Assembly: GCF_910594005.1 (NCBI RefSeq)
Contig: NC_057820.1
Coordinates: 811,001-875,000 of the forward strand
Direction: 5' to 3'
DNA from: Cervus elaphus
Taxonomy: Eukaryota > Chordata > Mammalia > Artiodactyla > Cervidae
DNA: 64,000 nt
Part shown: positions 33,195 to 44,441 of the stretch, piece after piece
Position numbering within the stretch: the first letter of the stretch is position 1
Layout of the letters: every line of letters starts with the position of its first letter
Translations under genes and position numbers: made by a program
The notes under the pieces: model-generated
Told to the model about the DNA's origin: nothing
Seen by the model: the letters and a program-made list of their open reading frames with translations, nothing else
Database searches by the model: none

Positions 33195-33600
33195 TCCCTG
33201 GGGCAGAAATGGTTAGATATAAATTCATTATATTTCTCCCCCTAATGGGCTGCTTACTTTATGATGTGGGGACACAAAAGTAAATTTTAAAATCAATTAT
33301 ACAATTACATATGTAGTAATAACAGAGTACACAGCTAATCTCCGCTGGGTCAGGACGGCAACCTTCCAATAATGCAGGTTTCATTAGGGGAAGGGCTGTT
33401 ATTGCCAAGAATTACAGAAATAATGGGAGTGGGTGTACTCAGCGAGAAGTAACAAATGAGGCTGCTCGGGAGATAAGACGCAGAGTCGGCCGCTCGGCGA
33501 GAGCCTGGAGGCCGTGGACACGGTGGGTCACCCGCGCCGCCTCCGGAACAAGAATTAATTTCAGACGCTTTCCGGGCCTGGTGGTGGGGGCTTTTACAGG
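33195..33600. promoter_or_regulatory. Candidate conserved element, largest AT-rich island of the first half
   Basis: It contains GGTTAGATATAAATTCATTA, CCCCCTAATGGGC, AAATTTTAAAATCAATTATA, CAATTACATATG, GTAATAACAG, CCAATAATGC, TTTCATTAGGGG and GAGATAAGACG (GATA). A GC-rich piece follows, then AAGAATTAATTTCAG. Site density and length (about 400 bp) resemble known developmental enhancers. Conservation was not tested. Confidence 0.48.
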
Positions 33601-34413
33601 AGCTGCAGCCGCACCTGACGGGGGCTCAGGGAGCAGAGGGAGTGTCCTCGGCCTCCTTCCTCTCTGTGGTCCCAGCCCTGGTGGGTCCCCAAGGCTGTGG
33701 GTCCCCCGGCCATAACCCCGTCCTCTCCTCTCGTGAGCCGTCTACCTGGCCTGGATCCCTGGATGCTGGAGGGAGAGCGTGGGCCCAGAGCCAGGCTGGA
33801 GGGCTCCTCGTGGTCTCAGGGCCCGGGCCCCGCCACAGGGAACGGTTGGGGTGGGCTGCATGTGGGGGCTGCACTAGCGTCCAAGTCAAGAACAGAGGCC
33901 AGAAGGGCTGAGAGGGACAGCGGGAGGGGCAGCTCCAGGAAGACCCTGGCCCAGCACCTCTGGCTCCTGGACACTGAGGAGGGGCTTTTGCAAACACCCC
34001 ATTTTACCTGCAGGGGCACAGCCCAGCTGCCTGCCCAGAGAGGACGAGAAGCCGCAAGGTCACAGCCACCAGGGGCCACCGAGCTGGCAGCCGGGCCCGC
34101 AGCCTGCCTGCTCCCTGCTGCCAGGGTGTCTGGCGGGGGTGGCGGGTCAGGGGAGCCCCAGCCCCATGAAAGGAGGGCTCCGCTGGTAAGTCTGGGGTCC
34201 TCGGAGTCAAGCAGCCATCCAGGGAACTTAGGGACCAGTTCCAGCAGAACAGAGGGCTGAGCGATAGAACCACGGAGCAGTGTCCAGCCTGTGCTCAGGG
34301 CTGGGGAAACACAGCCCTGGTCGTTCCCGGTGGTGTATGCCCTGGGCTGCTGGACAGCCCTGCACGGCCAGGGCTCCTTCCAGGAGGCCACAGTGGCCTC
34401 CTATCCTCCACCA
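33601..34413. other. GC-rich unique sequence
   Basis: A MIR-like CACCCCATTTTACCTGCAGG lies at about 33997. No gene is supported. Confidence 0.5.
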
Positions 34414-34562
34414 GCCCCGCCCATGACCCCACTCTGAGACCCCGCCCACTACCCGCCCACGGCCCCGCCCATGGCCCACGCTGAGGCCCCGCCCATCACA
34501 CCACCCTGAGGCCCCGCCCCACGGCCCCATTCTGAGGCCCCGCCTATGGCCCGCCCTGCGGC
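34414..34562. repeat. GC-box minisatellite, about five units
   Basis: Units built from CCCCGCCCATGGCCC and CTGAGGCCCCGCCC repeat with length variation of about 25-40 bp. Each carries a CCCCGCCC word that matches the SP/KLF GC box. Confidence 0.8.
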
Positions 34563-35205
34563 TGCCGGAAGCTGACACACACCGGACACCCCGCCCGCCA
34601 CGTGCCTGGCTGGGACACGGGGTCAGTGGATGGTGGACGCCACCAGCCTTAGACCGGGGTCGGAATTGGGTCCTGAGTGTGACCAGCAGGTCACTACCAA
34701 CGGGGCTCTTGGAGTCTGAGTCACGTGTCTGCGGTCGGTCCTTGGTGAGGCAAGGCCCGGCCCGAGTGAGCCTGGGTCCCTCGGGGCCTCAGAGATTCCC
34801 CCAACTCCAGGGCATCCCTCTGCACTCCTGGAGAGGCCTTCCAGAAGGCTCTGCCCGACACTCACACAGCTTTATCGCAGAGCCGAGAATGGGTCTGGGG
34901 ATTGCAGGGGGTACGGGCGGCTGGAAGAGGCTCCGGATGATGCCTCGGGGGAGGACATGATGTCTCGGGCCTGCTGACCCCGCATCTGGGATTCACGGGC
35001 CAGGAGGACCCCCGTGCCTGGGTTCCCTGAGGTGTGGCTGTCCTGGGTCCGTGGGATGCTGAGCTAATCTGGCCACTTTCATCCCCCTTTTGTGGGAGCC
35101 TAGGGGCCCCAGGGGGCCGGGGAGGCTTCCTCCAGATGGACAGGTGCATGCGGCCCCCGAAGGCCATGACCAGGCCCGCCTGGGGCGAGCAGCGAGGTGG
35201 TGGCC
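34563..35205. other. GC-rich unique sequence
   Basis: Nothing recognised. Frames of up to 101 codons are low-complexity. Confidence 0.5.
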
Positions 35206-35770
35206 GGGGCTGAGATGGGAGGACAGAGTGCGATTGAATCCACTGTGATTAAGGTGCGGATCCGGGCGCATGTAAATGAGCCGCGAGAGCCAGCACGGCC
35301 TTTTCTTTCTGCGCCTGCAAATAGACTCCGATAAGAGGATCTTTGTAATTACACGGAGCTACACTGGTCAATTCTGACTTTTAAATACCTGCAGGGCCCG
35401 AGAAAGGAGAAGGCGCTGAACACATGTTCTTCTGGGCCGCAGCGGCGGGTCCCTTTGAATTCCGCCGGCTCGCGAGCCCGGCCGCCCGCGCGCCCGCTCC
35501 TTTGTGAGCGCTATCGCTCCATCACCGCGCGAGATCATTTCCAAATTAAATTTTATGGTCCATTACTTACGGCTCCGACACTGGTCTAATGGAATCTTAA
35601 ATGGAACTGACTTGATCTGTGTGGGGCTGGCCTCTCAGTTAAGATGTTATTTAGTTCTAATTATCAGATAATGAACTCAGGAAATTTAATTTTTAATATT
35701 TGTATGTCAAAAGTCCATTGTGCCTTGCCTGGAGACTCGAAATTAAAAGTTAACGCTGGTCCAGCAGCAG
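35206..35770. promoter_or_regulatory. Candidate conserved element cluster with CpG-rich centre
   Basis: The left block has CACTGTGATTAAGG and CTTTGTAATTACACGG. The CpG-rich centre (35440-35540) has CGCTATCGCTCC and CGCGCGAGATC. The right block has CAAATTAAATTTTATGG, CTAATGGAATC, TTCTAATTATCAGATAATG, AATTTAATTTTTAATATTTG and SOX-like CCATTGTG. At about 560 bp it is the longest such island in the window. Non-repetitive. Confidence 0.48.
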
Positions 35771-37775
35771 CCCCAGAACATGCGCCCAAGGACCTGGGCC
35801 AGACAGAACCCCTACTGTGTGCAGACAGAGAGCCCAAGCACCCAGGCCAAAGAAGACCCAGGCCAGATCTTGGCACCACAGGCCTGCAGGGCATGGTGGG
35901 AGTGGACACGGGCACCGGGTGAGGCAAGCTGGGGGCTCTGGATCCTGAGACGCCCCCTCGAGGTGAGCCCGCCCCCTAGAGAGGGCCCAGGGTCAGCCAC
36001 GGCGAATCGGCGTCTGGACACCGACAGACCTCCTTCCCCTGATGTCCGCAGGGCCCCCGCGGACAGTGGGAATGGAGAGAGGCAGCAGCCCCTGATCCCT
36101 GTTCCAGGTGGAGACCCTAAGCCCCCACGCCGCGCAGTGTTCCTGGCCCTCACAGTGAGGAAGGACATGGGAAGCTGGGCATTTCGTCCTTCCCAGGCTG
36201 AATTGGCAGCAGCTGCCCGCAGTCAGTCACAGAGCCACCTGCAGCCCAGCTCCCACCCGCTCCCACCCTGGGGGGAGCCTCGGCAGCTCGGGGGGAGGCC
36301 CCCCTCCAACCGCCGCCAGCCTCTCTGGGCCCGGACCCAAAGTCAGAGGCCACTAATGTCTCCAAGAAGGAGCCAATGTCGCCATTATCTGATTCAACCG
36401 TTTCTCAGCGTCACTCAGACACATGGGCTGGTCCTCTCTGCTCCGAGTGCAGTGAGGCTGAGGGAGGGGCTGCTCAGGGCAGCAGGAGGAGACCACCAGG
36501 AGGGCTTCCTGGAGGAGGGGACGACAACAGGGACCTGGAGGCTGGTGGGATTTGGCAGTAGACAGAATCACAGAGGTGGGCAGGGTGGAGGAGTGGTGAG
36601 GGGACTGAAAGATGGACAAGGGGACAGGGTGACGGGTGAGGGTCCAGCGGTGGGGTAGCCAGGAGGATGAGACTGGGCAGGAGATGGGCGGTATGAGAGG
36701 AGGCCCAGGGACCTGGAGCAGACAGGCCAGCCTTGGTGGGAGGCTCCCACCCAGACCAGCGGCTACAAGGTCACCTTGAGTCCTGGTGAGGGCAGCGCTG
36801 GCCAGGCGTGGCCGGCTGCCCAGTGGTGGTCACCAGCAGCCCTCCCCGCTGGATGCTGTGCGGTTCTCTCTCCTGGTCTGCCCAGCACCCTATGCATCAG
36901 CAGGTCGTCAGCCCCGGGGCTGAGCTGGGCATCATTCCTTGTGTCCCCAGGCAGCCTCCTGGGGGCCCCCGGCCAGGTCAGCTTCTGGGACAGTGCTGTC
37001 CGCCTGCGGTCTCCAGTGCCGGGGGACCGGCCTCCGTGGTGGCCACAAGTCTGCACACCCTCACTCCCTGCGGCCAGGAAGCTGGGGTGGGTCTCTGCCC
37101 CACCCCCGCCTTCCCCCTGCCGTGTTCCACGCGGCCCCTCCGGCACTGCAGCCACAGCTCTCTCGTCCGGGTCCACCAGCTATCCCAGGCTCGCCTTCTG
37201 GGGCCCAGGAGGTGGACATGCTCATCTTCACCTTCATTTTCTCCAAATTCACAAAGTTCCCTGAGCTTCTGAAGACGTGAGAGAAAGAGTAACTTCACCC
37301 TTCTCATGCCTGGTGGGGGCACAGATGTCTCCCGGGAGGGGCCCAGCCCTCTGCGCCCCCAGAGCAGCAGGCCACCCTGGCTGGGACGCTGGGCCAGCCT
37401 TCCAGCCTCCGGGCCCTGCTGGGTGGTGGCGCTCACGGCCACCCAGTGCTGCAGCCCGTCATTTCACCGACTCGTCCAGGAGCCAACCCAGAGCCAGTCT
37501 CCTCCCCGCCACACGCATGTGAGGGACGCCTGAGCGGTGTTCCCTCCCGCACCTCTTGGCCTTGAGCCTGGGCGCCCAGGGTCCTCCGTGCCCACCTGAG
37601 GCCAGCTCCGAGGAGGCGCCCTTTGCCCAGGAGGTGGGCCTTCCCTCAGTCCCGGGGGACCGGAGCCCCCGCTCTTGCAATCCACTCTTCGTTGTCATGA
37701 ATGACCCTTCACAGCGAACTGCCCTGCTTGACCCTGGGTGGGTCCTGCTCCCGACGGGACTCAGACAAGTACAGC
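35771..37775. other. GC-rich unique sequence, no gene supported
   Basis: An isolated AT-rich word CGCCATTATCTGATTCAACC lies near 36379. The 292-codon frame 35780-36658 and others are composition-driven. No splice-bounded exon is convincing. Confidence 0.5.
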
Positions 37776-38613
37776 TCACACCGTATGACTTGTTTTCACG
37801 CTTCTTCACTGCAGTGAAACACACGACCTAAGTGTAGCCTCTGAGCCACTTTCAAGTGACACCTTGGTGCCCTGAAGATGTTGCTGCGCAGCCCTGGCTG
37901 CCATCCACCCCCAGAGCCCCTGCACCGTGAGGCTGGAACTCCGTCCCCTTCAAACAGACGCCCCCTCCCCGCAGCCCCTGACCCCTGCCGCTCTCCATCT
38001 GTCTCCATGGGATGCGACTGTTCTGGGATCTCCTAAACGTGGAGGCGCGGTGTCTGTCCTTTGTGGCTGAATGATGCCTCTGAGCCCCACTATGTGGATG
38101 AAGCATACACACCCGTCCATGGACACATCCTGGCTCTTGTGAGTATTGCTGCTGCAAACACGAGTGTACCTGCTTTCCGTTCTTTGGGATTTATACCCAG
38201 AAATGGAATTGCTGGAAGTGTGAAACTGAAAGTATTAGTCGCTCAGTCGTGTCCGACTCTTTGAGACCCCATGGACTGCAGCCTGCCAGGCTCCTCTGTT
38301 CATGAGATTCTCCAGGCAAGTGTACCAGAGTGGGTTGCCATTCCCTTCTCCAGGGGATCTTCCCAACCCAGGGATTGAACCCCGGTCTCCTGCACTGTGG
38401 GCAGATTCTTTACTGTCTGAGCACCAGGGAGCTGATGGAACCTGTGACAATTCTCTGTTTGCGTTTTGAGGAGCCTCCACACTCTTGGAGCAGCCATACC
38501 ATTTACATTCCCGCCCACAGGGCTGGGGGCTCCAGTTTCCCCACACCCCACCTCAGCTTGTTCTTTTCCATTTTGTTCTTTCTGTTTGTTTCATTTTAAT
38601 AATAGCCTAATGA
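37776..38613 (-). mobile_element. Old LINE-1 3'-UTR, minus strand, split by a SINE
   Basis: GGCTGAATGATGCC near 38063, ATTGCTGCTGCAAACACGAG near 38144, TTTATACCCAGAAATGGAAT near 38189 and, after the SINE, CCATTTACATTCCCGCCCAC near 38499 and AATAATAGCCTAATG near 38599 follow the reverse complement of an L1M 3'-UTR in order. The left end is diffuse. The right end is cut by the BovB. Confidence 0.75.
38229..38430 (-). mobile_element. Bov-tA type SINE in the LINE-1
   Basis: The reverse complement of Bov-tA runs from TTAGTCGCTCAGTCGTGTCC to GGCAGATTCTTTACTGTCTG and CACCAGGGA. LINE-1 sequence (GCTGGAAGTGTGA versus GCTGATGGAACCTGTGA) at both edges could be a decayed target-site duplication. Confidence 0.92.
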
Positions 38614-38659
38614 CTATGGCTCAGATCATGAACTCCTTATTGCAAAAATCAGACTTATA

Positions 38660-41090
38660 TTGAAGAAAGTGGGGAAAACCCCTAGACCACTCAGGTATGA
38701 CCTAAATCAAATCCCTTACGATTATACAGTGGAAGTGACAAATAGATTCAAGGGATTAGATCTGATAACCAGAGTGCCTGAAGAATTATGGATGGAGGTT
38801 GGAGGCATTGTACAGGAGGCAGTGATCAAGACCATCCCCAAGAAAAAGAAATTCAGAAAGGCAAAATGGTTGTCTGAGGAGGCCTTTCAAATAGCTGAGA
38901 AGAAAAGAGAAGTAAGCCAGAAAGATAAAGACCATTACAGTATACTAACACATATATATGGAATTTAGAAAGATGGTAACGGTAACCCTATATGCTAAAC
39001 AGAAAAAGAGACACAGATGTACAGAACAGACTTTTGGACTCTGGGAGAAGGTGAGGGTGGGATGTTTCGAGAGAACAGCATCAGAACATGTATATTATCT
39101 AGGGTGAAACAGATCACCAGCCCAGGTTGGATGCATGAGACAAGTGCTCGGGCCTGGTGCACTGGGAAGACCCAGAGGGATAGGGTAGAGAGGGAGGTGG
39201 GAGGGGGGATTGGGATGGGGAATACATGTAAATCCATGGCTGATTCATGTCAATGTATGGCAAAAACCACTACAATATTGTAAAGTAATTAGCCTCCAAC
39301 TAATGAAAATAAATGGAAAAAAAAGAAAAAAACAAAGAAAAGAGAAGCCAAAGGCAAAGGAGAAGAGGAAAGATATCCTCATCTGAATGCAGAGTTCCAA
39401 AGAATAGCAAGGAGAGATAAGATAGGCTTCTTCAGTGATCAATGAAAAGAAATAGAGGAAAACAATAGAATGGGAAATACTAGAGATCTCTTCAAGAAAA
39501 TGAGAGATACCAACAGGACATTTCATGCAAAAATGGGCACAATAAAGGACAGAATGGATCTAACAGAAGCAGAAGATATTAAGAAGAGGCGGCAAGAATA
39601 CACGGAACTATACAAAAAAGACCTTCACGACCCAGATAACCTCGACGGTGCGATCGTTTATCTCGAGCCAGACATCCTGGAGTGCAAAGTCAAGTGGGCC
39701 TTAGGAAGCATCACTACGAACAAAGCTAGTGAAGGTGATAGAATTCCAGCTGAGCTATTTCAAGTCCTAAAAGATGATGCTGTGAAAGTGCTGCACTCAA
39801 TGTGCCAGCAAATTTGGAAAATTCAGCAGTGTCCACAGGACTGGAAAAAGTCAGTTTTCATTCCAGTCCCAAAGAAAGGCAATGCCAAAGAATGTTCAAA
39901 CTACTGCACAATTGCACTTATCTCACATGCTAGCAAAGTAATGCTCAAAATTCTACAAGCAAGGCTTCAACAGTATGTGAACCGAGAACTTCCAGATGTT
40001 CAAGCTGAATTTAGAAGAGGCAGGAGAACCAGAGATCAAATTGCCAACATCTGTTGGATTATAGAAAAAGCAAGAGAGTTCCAGAAAAACATCTACTTCT
40101 GCTTTATTGACTATGCCAAAGCTTTTGACTGTGTGGATCACATTAAACTGTGGAAAATTCTTCAAGAGGTGGGAATACCAGACCACCTTATCTGCCTCCT
40201 GAGAAACCTGTATGCAGGTCAGGAAGCAACAGTTTGAACTGGACATGGAATAACAGACTGGTTCCAAATAGGAAAAGGAGTACGTCAAGGCTGTATATTG
40301 TCTCCCTGCTTATTTAACTTATATGCAGAGTACATCATGAGAAGCACTGGGCTGGATGAAGCACAAGCTGGAATCAAGATTGCCGGGAGAAATATCAATA
40401 ACCTCAGATATGCAGATGACACCACCCTTATGGCAGAAAATGAAGAGGAAGTAAAGAACCTCTTGATGAAAGTGAAAGAGGAGAGTGAAAAAGCTGGCTT
40501 AAAACTCAACATTAAAAAAACGAAGATCATGGCATTATTCCCATCACTGCATGGCAAATAGATGGGGAAACAGTGGAAACAGTGACAGACTTTCTTTTCT
40601 TGGGCTCTAAAATCACTGCAGATGGTGACTGCTGCCATGAAATTAAAAGACACTTGCTCCTTGAAAGAAAAGCTATGACCAACCTAGACAGCATGTTAAA
40701 AAGCAGAGACCTTATTTTGCTGACAAAGGTCCATTTAGTCAAAGCTGTGGTTTTTCCAGGAGTTATGTATGGATGTGAGAGTTGGACCATAAAGAAAGCT
40801 GAGCACCAAAGAACTGATGATTTCAAACAATGCTGTTGGACAAGACTCTTGAGAGTCCCTTGGACTGCAAGGAGATCCAACCATCCTAAAGGGGATCAGT
40901 TCTGAATAGTCATTGAAAGGACTGATGCTGAAGCTGAAACTCCAATACTTGGACCACCCAATGCGAAGAACTGACTCACTGGAAAAGACCTTGTTGCTGG
41001 GAAAAATTGAAGGCCGGAGAAGGGGACGACAGAGGATGGGATGGTTGGATGGCATCACTGACTCGATGGACATGAGTTTGAGTGAACAGG
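38660..41090 (+). pseudogene. BovB linker and reverse transcriptase remnant with stops and indels
   Basis: The pieces are a linker (LITRVPEELWMEVGGIVQEA, 38660-38912), then after the LINE-1 an RT N-terminal part of 255 codons (39470-40237) with the palm motif CFIDYAKAFDCVDH intact. A nonsense change follows (the codon before the AACTGGACATGG stretch reads TGA at 40235-40237), then an RT C-terminal part with NNLRYADDTTLM intact (40298-40561), a frameshift near 40540, and a thumb and C-terminal part (40573-40905) ended by a small deletion. Both catalytic motifs survive in sequence, but the reading frame is broken at least four times and the endonuclease is absent, so it is inactive. It is the only copy here that preserves both RT signature motifs. 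Confidence 0.9.
38900..39347 (+). mobile_element. Ruminant LINE-1 3' end inserted in BovB, 13-bp duplication
   Basis: The body at 38913-39334 has the ruminant L1 3'-UTR features TATATATGGAATTTAGAAAG, GATGGTAACGGTAACCC, GGGAGGTGGGAGGGGGGATT and CAATATTGTAAAGTAATTAG, and ends in an A-rich tail. The target-site duplication AAGAAAAGAGAAG is perfect at 38900-38912 and 39335-39347. BovB sequence resumes in register after it, so this LINE-1 is younger than the BovB. Confidence 0.93.
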
Positions 41091-41117
41091 ACTTAGCAAC
41101 GGAGCAACTGGGCAACG

Positions 41118-41395
41118 ACAGGGCCTGGATGTCGGGATCTGTGGCTGGAGAGGTGGTGGGGAGGGGGCCGCCCTAGAGCCTGCGCCCCACTCGCTCGGGC
41201 GGCCCACCCCCGGCCCCTGCTCCTCCAACCCGTGGCTTTCACAGAAAAGCCCTTTCTCCCTGGGGCTCCTGCTGACCCAGAGCCCGAGTGCCCCTGCTCG
41301 GCCGCCGCAGCCCCCGTCCCCCAGGAGGACTCAGCGGAGGCTGGGTGAGTCGGCCTTGGTTCCTTGGGTGTGGCACCAAGAGCGCATCTAAGGAA
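41118..41395. other. GC-rich unique sequence
   Basis: Short unique spacer. Nothing recognised. Confidence 0.5.
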
Positions 41396-41954
41396 GGAGC
41401 AGGTAAACTGGACTTAATTGAGATGAAGGACTTCTGTGCGCTAAAGGACATCCCTGAGGATGAGAGAAGTGCGAATCACACACCTGGTGAGGGGCCGACA
41501 CCCACGTGTGTGGAGAACACCGACAACCCCACAGCCGAGAGCCAGCCCAGCGGGAACGGGGGAAGGACGTGGGCAGACATTTCACCAGCGACGACCCCGC
41601 TGCTGAGGGCGGGTCCTCTCCTCAACTTCAGGGCCGCTGGCGGGTGGGGGTGGGGGCGCGCAGACAGAGCAAGCAGCAAGCCCCCTGCCCCACCGGGACG
41701 GGCGACAAACTCGATTAGCAGGCTACATGATAGGATTTTACTGTTGTGTTGATTTCTCGATATTGATGCTTACATTGTGGTTACGTGAGAGAATGCCCTT
41801 GTTTTTAGGAAGTTCACACTGAAGTGTCAATATTTAGAGGGTCAGCATGTCCAAAATATATATGTATGTGTGTGTCTGTGTATATAGAGGGCACAAAGTT
41901 GCATCGAGAGTGAAATCAGTAACAATAAAAATACATAAAGTTGGTCATTTTTCT

Positions 41955-42086
41955 TTGTTTTTGGATGATTTTTGGCCATGCTGGGTGGCTTGCGGGATCT
42001 CAGCTCCCCGACCAGGGATTGAACCCGGGCCATGGCAGTGAAAGCACCATATCCTAACTGCTAGGCCACCAGGGAACTCGCTGCTC
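41955..42086 (-). mobile_element. CHR-type cetartiodactyl SINE
   Basis: TTTCTTTGTTTTTGG then GATCTCAGCTCCCCGACCAG, GGGATTGAACCCGGGCCATG and CTAGGCCACCAGGGAACTC are the reverse complement of a tRNA-Glu-derived CHR SINE, so it lies on the minus strand with its tail on the left. Confidence 0.85.
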
Positions 42087-42457
42087 ATATTTTAAAATAA
42101 CATTTTTCAGTAGGTGGTGAGTGGTGGGTAACAGACATCCACGTGGAATAAAGCAAACACTGACCCCACACAGAAAGAATCTTTGTGGTCTCAGAGTAAG
42201 AAAATACGTCGTAAATCCTACAACGCAATGTACTAATTACAAAACACTCAGAAGTTCAGAGCTTTTAGTCCTCAAGAGCACCACCAGGCTGTGAGGAGGG
42301 CGTCTGCACACCTCGTCATCCAGGGCTCGCGTCATCACAGCGCAGAGAGTGGCCTCAAACCTACAGGACGTCTTGATAGCGCATCACAACGAGGGCTCCC
42401 AGCCAACTCGTGAACATGGAAAAAGTGCTGGGCATCATCTGTAGGCTGGCACAGCAC

Positions 42458-42674
42458 TTCAAGGGCTCCCAGGGGGCGCAGTGGGTAAAGAATCCACCTG
42501 CAATGCAGGAGATGCAAGAGACACGGGTTCCACCCCTGGGTCAGGAAGATCCCCTGGAGGAGGAAATGGCAACCCACTCCTGTATTCTTACCTGGAGGAT
42601 CCCATGGACAGAGGAGCCTGTCAGGCTACAGTCCATGGGTCGTGTAGAGTTGGACACGACTGAACATGCATGCA
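42458..42674 (+). mobile_element. Bov-tA type SINE
   Basis: The tRNA-like head (GGCGCAGTGGGTAAAGAATC), the BovA module (CAACCCACTCCTGTATTC) and the terminal GTTGGACACGACTGAACATG are in order on the plus strand. The head carries CCCAGGGGGCGCAG (42468-42481), a good match to a CTCF core. Old LINE-1 sequence continues on both sides. Confidence 0.92.
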
Positions 42675-43589
42675 GATGGCACGTCAAAACCGCGATGAGA
42701 CGGGAGTACGCACCCTGCCAGTGGAGAAGGAGAAGACAGCAAACACCAGGGGAGGCGGGGACGTGGCAGGGAGGTGCTGGTAAACGCTTAGTGACCTGTC
42801 CTCCAGGGAAGGGAGCCCTGACTTCCTGCGTCCGCAGCGTCCGTGGTGCAAATACTCCCACCTGGCTGAAGTGACGGCACTAACGTGGGGCCATGAAGGG
42901 ACGTGTACGGGAGCCCCGCGTGCTGGTCCAGCCATCACTTCGGAACCCCGGGACCCCTACTCGCTGTGGCCGTGTTGCTTGGTTCAAGCAAGCTGAAAAT
43001 GATCGGGCGTCACTGACAAAAGCGAAACAGACGCCTTCCCCCTGCACTCCCCGCCCCCCGTGCACCCCTGAGCAGAAGCACACCCATGTTCACGAAAAAG
43101 ACGTTTGCAGGAAAGTTCTCAGCAGCGCTGCCTGGAATAGCCCCAAACTAGAAATACCCAGATGGCCAGCAACAGTAGGATGAAAAGTTGTTCACGGAAT
43201 TGTCACACAATGAGATCTTTTCCACATGAGATGAATGTTCCCCTGCCACACGTAGTACCACGAATGAGCTTCCTGCACGAAGTGGGAAGACACAGTTACT
43301 CACTGCGTGATTCTTCTGTATGAAGTTCCAGACAAGCTAATGAATTGTGGAGCTGGGAACCAAGATACCGGTCACCTGCGGAGAGAACAAGTGCCTAGGA
43401 GATGACACTAGGTGGCCAGTGACATTCTATTTCTTCACCTGGAGACAGACACACAGATTTAACTTTGTGACAATTGAGAAGTACGGTTAGTTTTTTTTAT
43501 GTGCTTTTAAAACTATGGTTTAATCTTAACGTGTTTGAAAAATCATGGAGATTTCTATTCTCTTAACAATGATTAATCCCAAAAAGAAA

Positions 43590-44190
43590 TTAAGACAATT
43601 CCATTTACAGTAGCACCAAAAGGAATAAAACATGTAGGAATAAACTTAATCAAGGAGGTAAAAGATTTATACTTTTAAAACAACAAAATATTGTCGCAAA
43701 ACATTAAGGAAGACATAATAAATGCAAAGCTATCCCACGTTCATGGATTAGAATATCCATTATTGTTAAGATGACTATACTATCCAAAACAATCTGTAGA
43801 TTTAGTACAATCCCCATCAAAATTTCAACAAGACTTTTTTGCAGGAATAGACAATTTCATCCTGAAACTCATATGGAACCTCAAAGGACCCCAGTACTCA
43901 AAATCTTGAAAAAGAAAAACAAAGTTGTAGGACTCACAGGTTGTGATTTCAAAACTTACTACAAAACTACAATGATCAAAGCAGTGTGGCATTAGCATAA
44001 AGACAGATACCCAGACCAATGGAATAGAATCCAGAGCCCAGGTTTAAGCCCTCACACATGCGGTCAGATAATTTTCAACAAGGGTGCCACGACCATTTGA
44101 TGGGGGAAAGGAAACGAAAGGACAGTCTTTTCAACCAATGGTGCTGGAAAACCGGACCCTTACCTCACATCAAATACAAAAGTTAACTTG
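43590..44190 (+). pseudogene. LINE-1 ORF2 C-terminal remnant
   Basis: The frame at 43771-43995 reads TILSKTICRFSTIPIKI, then KKKNKVVGLTGCDFKTYYKT and TMIKAVWH, the C-terminal domain of LINE-1 ORF2 downstream of the RT, ending in a stop. Before and after it, other frames continue the same protein (KYLGINLTK-like block near 43630, DQWNRIESP-like block near 44015, DSLFNQWCWKTG-like block near 44125). Several stops and frameshifts separate them. The RT catalytic core is not present. Confidence 0.85.
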
Positions 44191-44193
44191 AAA

Positions 44194-44441
44194 TGGGGCT
44201 TCCCTTGTGGCACAGGGGGTAAGAATCCGCCTGCCAGTGCAGGGGACACAGGTTCAATCCCTGGCCCGGGAAGATTCCGTATGCCACGGGGCAGCTAAGC
44301 ATGGGCACCCCAACTACTGAGCCCCACATGCCTAGGGCCCATGTGCCACAAGAGGAACCACCGCAGTGAGAAGCCTCAACTAGAGACAGCCTGTGCAAAA
44401 GCAACGACCACCCTGCACAGCCAAAAGCAAATACATTTAAA
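44194..44441 (+). mobile_element. CHR-type cetartiodactyl SINE in LINE-1
   Basis: GGCTTCCCTTGTGGCACAGG, CCGCCTGCCAGTGCAGGGGA, CACAGGTTCAATCCCTGG and GCAGTGAGAAGCCTCAACTA match a full-length CHR SINE with an AAAAATTAAA tail. TTGAAATGGG before it and TTAAAATGGG after it look like its target duplication in the LINE-1. Confidence 0.9.

Larger units (their letters stand above)
38614..41117 (+). mobile_element. BovB LINE, longest copy, interrupted by a LINE-1
   Basis: It begins 5'-truncated (TCAGATCATGAACTCCTTAT), downstream of the endonuclease, and runs through the linker, RT and 3' region. The end is damaged: after GAGTTTGAGTGAAC it jumps to a GGACTTAGCAACGGAGCAAC tail, consistent with an internal deletion of a few tens of bases. 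A ruminant LINE-1 3' end (38913-39334) sits inside it. No target duplication of its own was identified. Confidence 0.93.
41396..43535 (+). mobile_element. Old LINE-1 ORF2 end and 3'-UTR, plus strand, interrupted
   Basis: The frame at 41408-41600 reads LDLIEMKDFCALKD then ENTDNPTAESQPSGNGGRTW and ADISP, the decayed C-terminal end of LINE-1 ORF2. After two SINEs, CAAAACCGCGATGAGACGGG (42686) and, near 43150, ACCCAGATGGCCAGCAACAG and GTGACATTCTATTTCTTCAC (43419) follow the L1M 3'-UTR. The middle (41720-42120) includes an ATATATATGTATGTGTGTG repeat and sequence I cannot place, so a composite is possible. Confidence 0.6.

Noticed and set aside
35780..36658. 292-codon frame
   Set aside because: Low-complexity Pro, Arg, Gly and Ser content with overlapping frames on the other strand; no splice-bounded exon.
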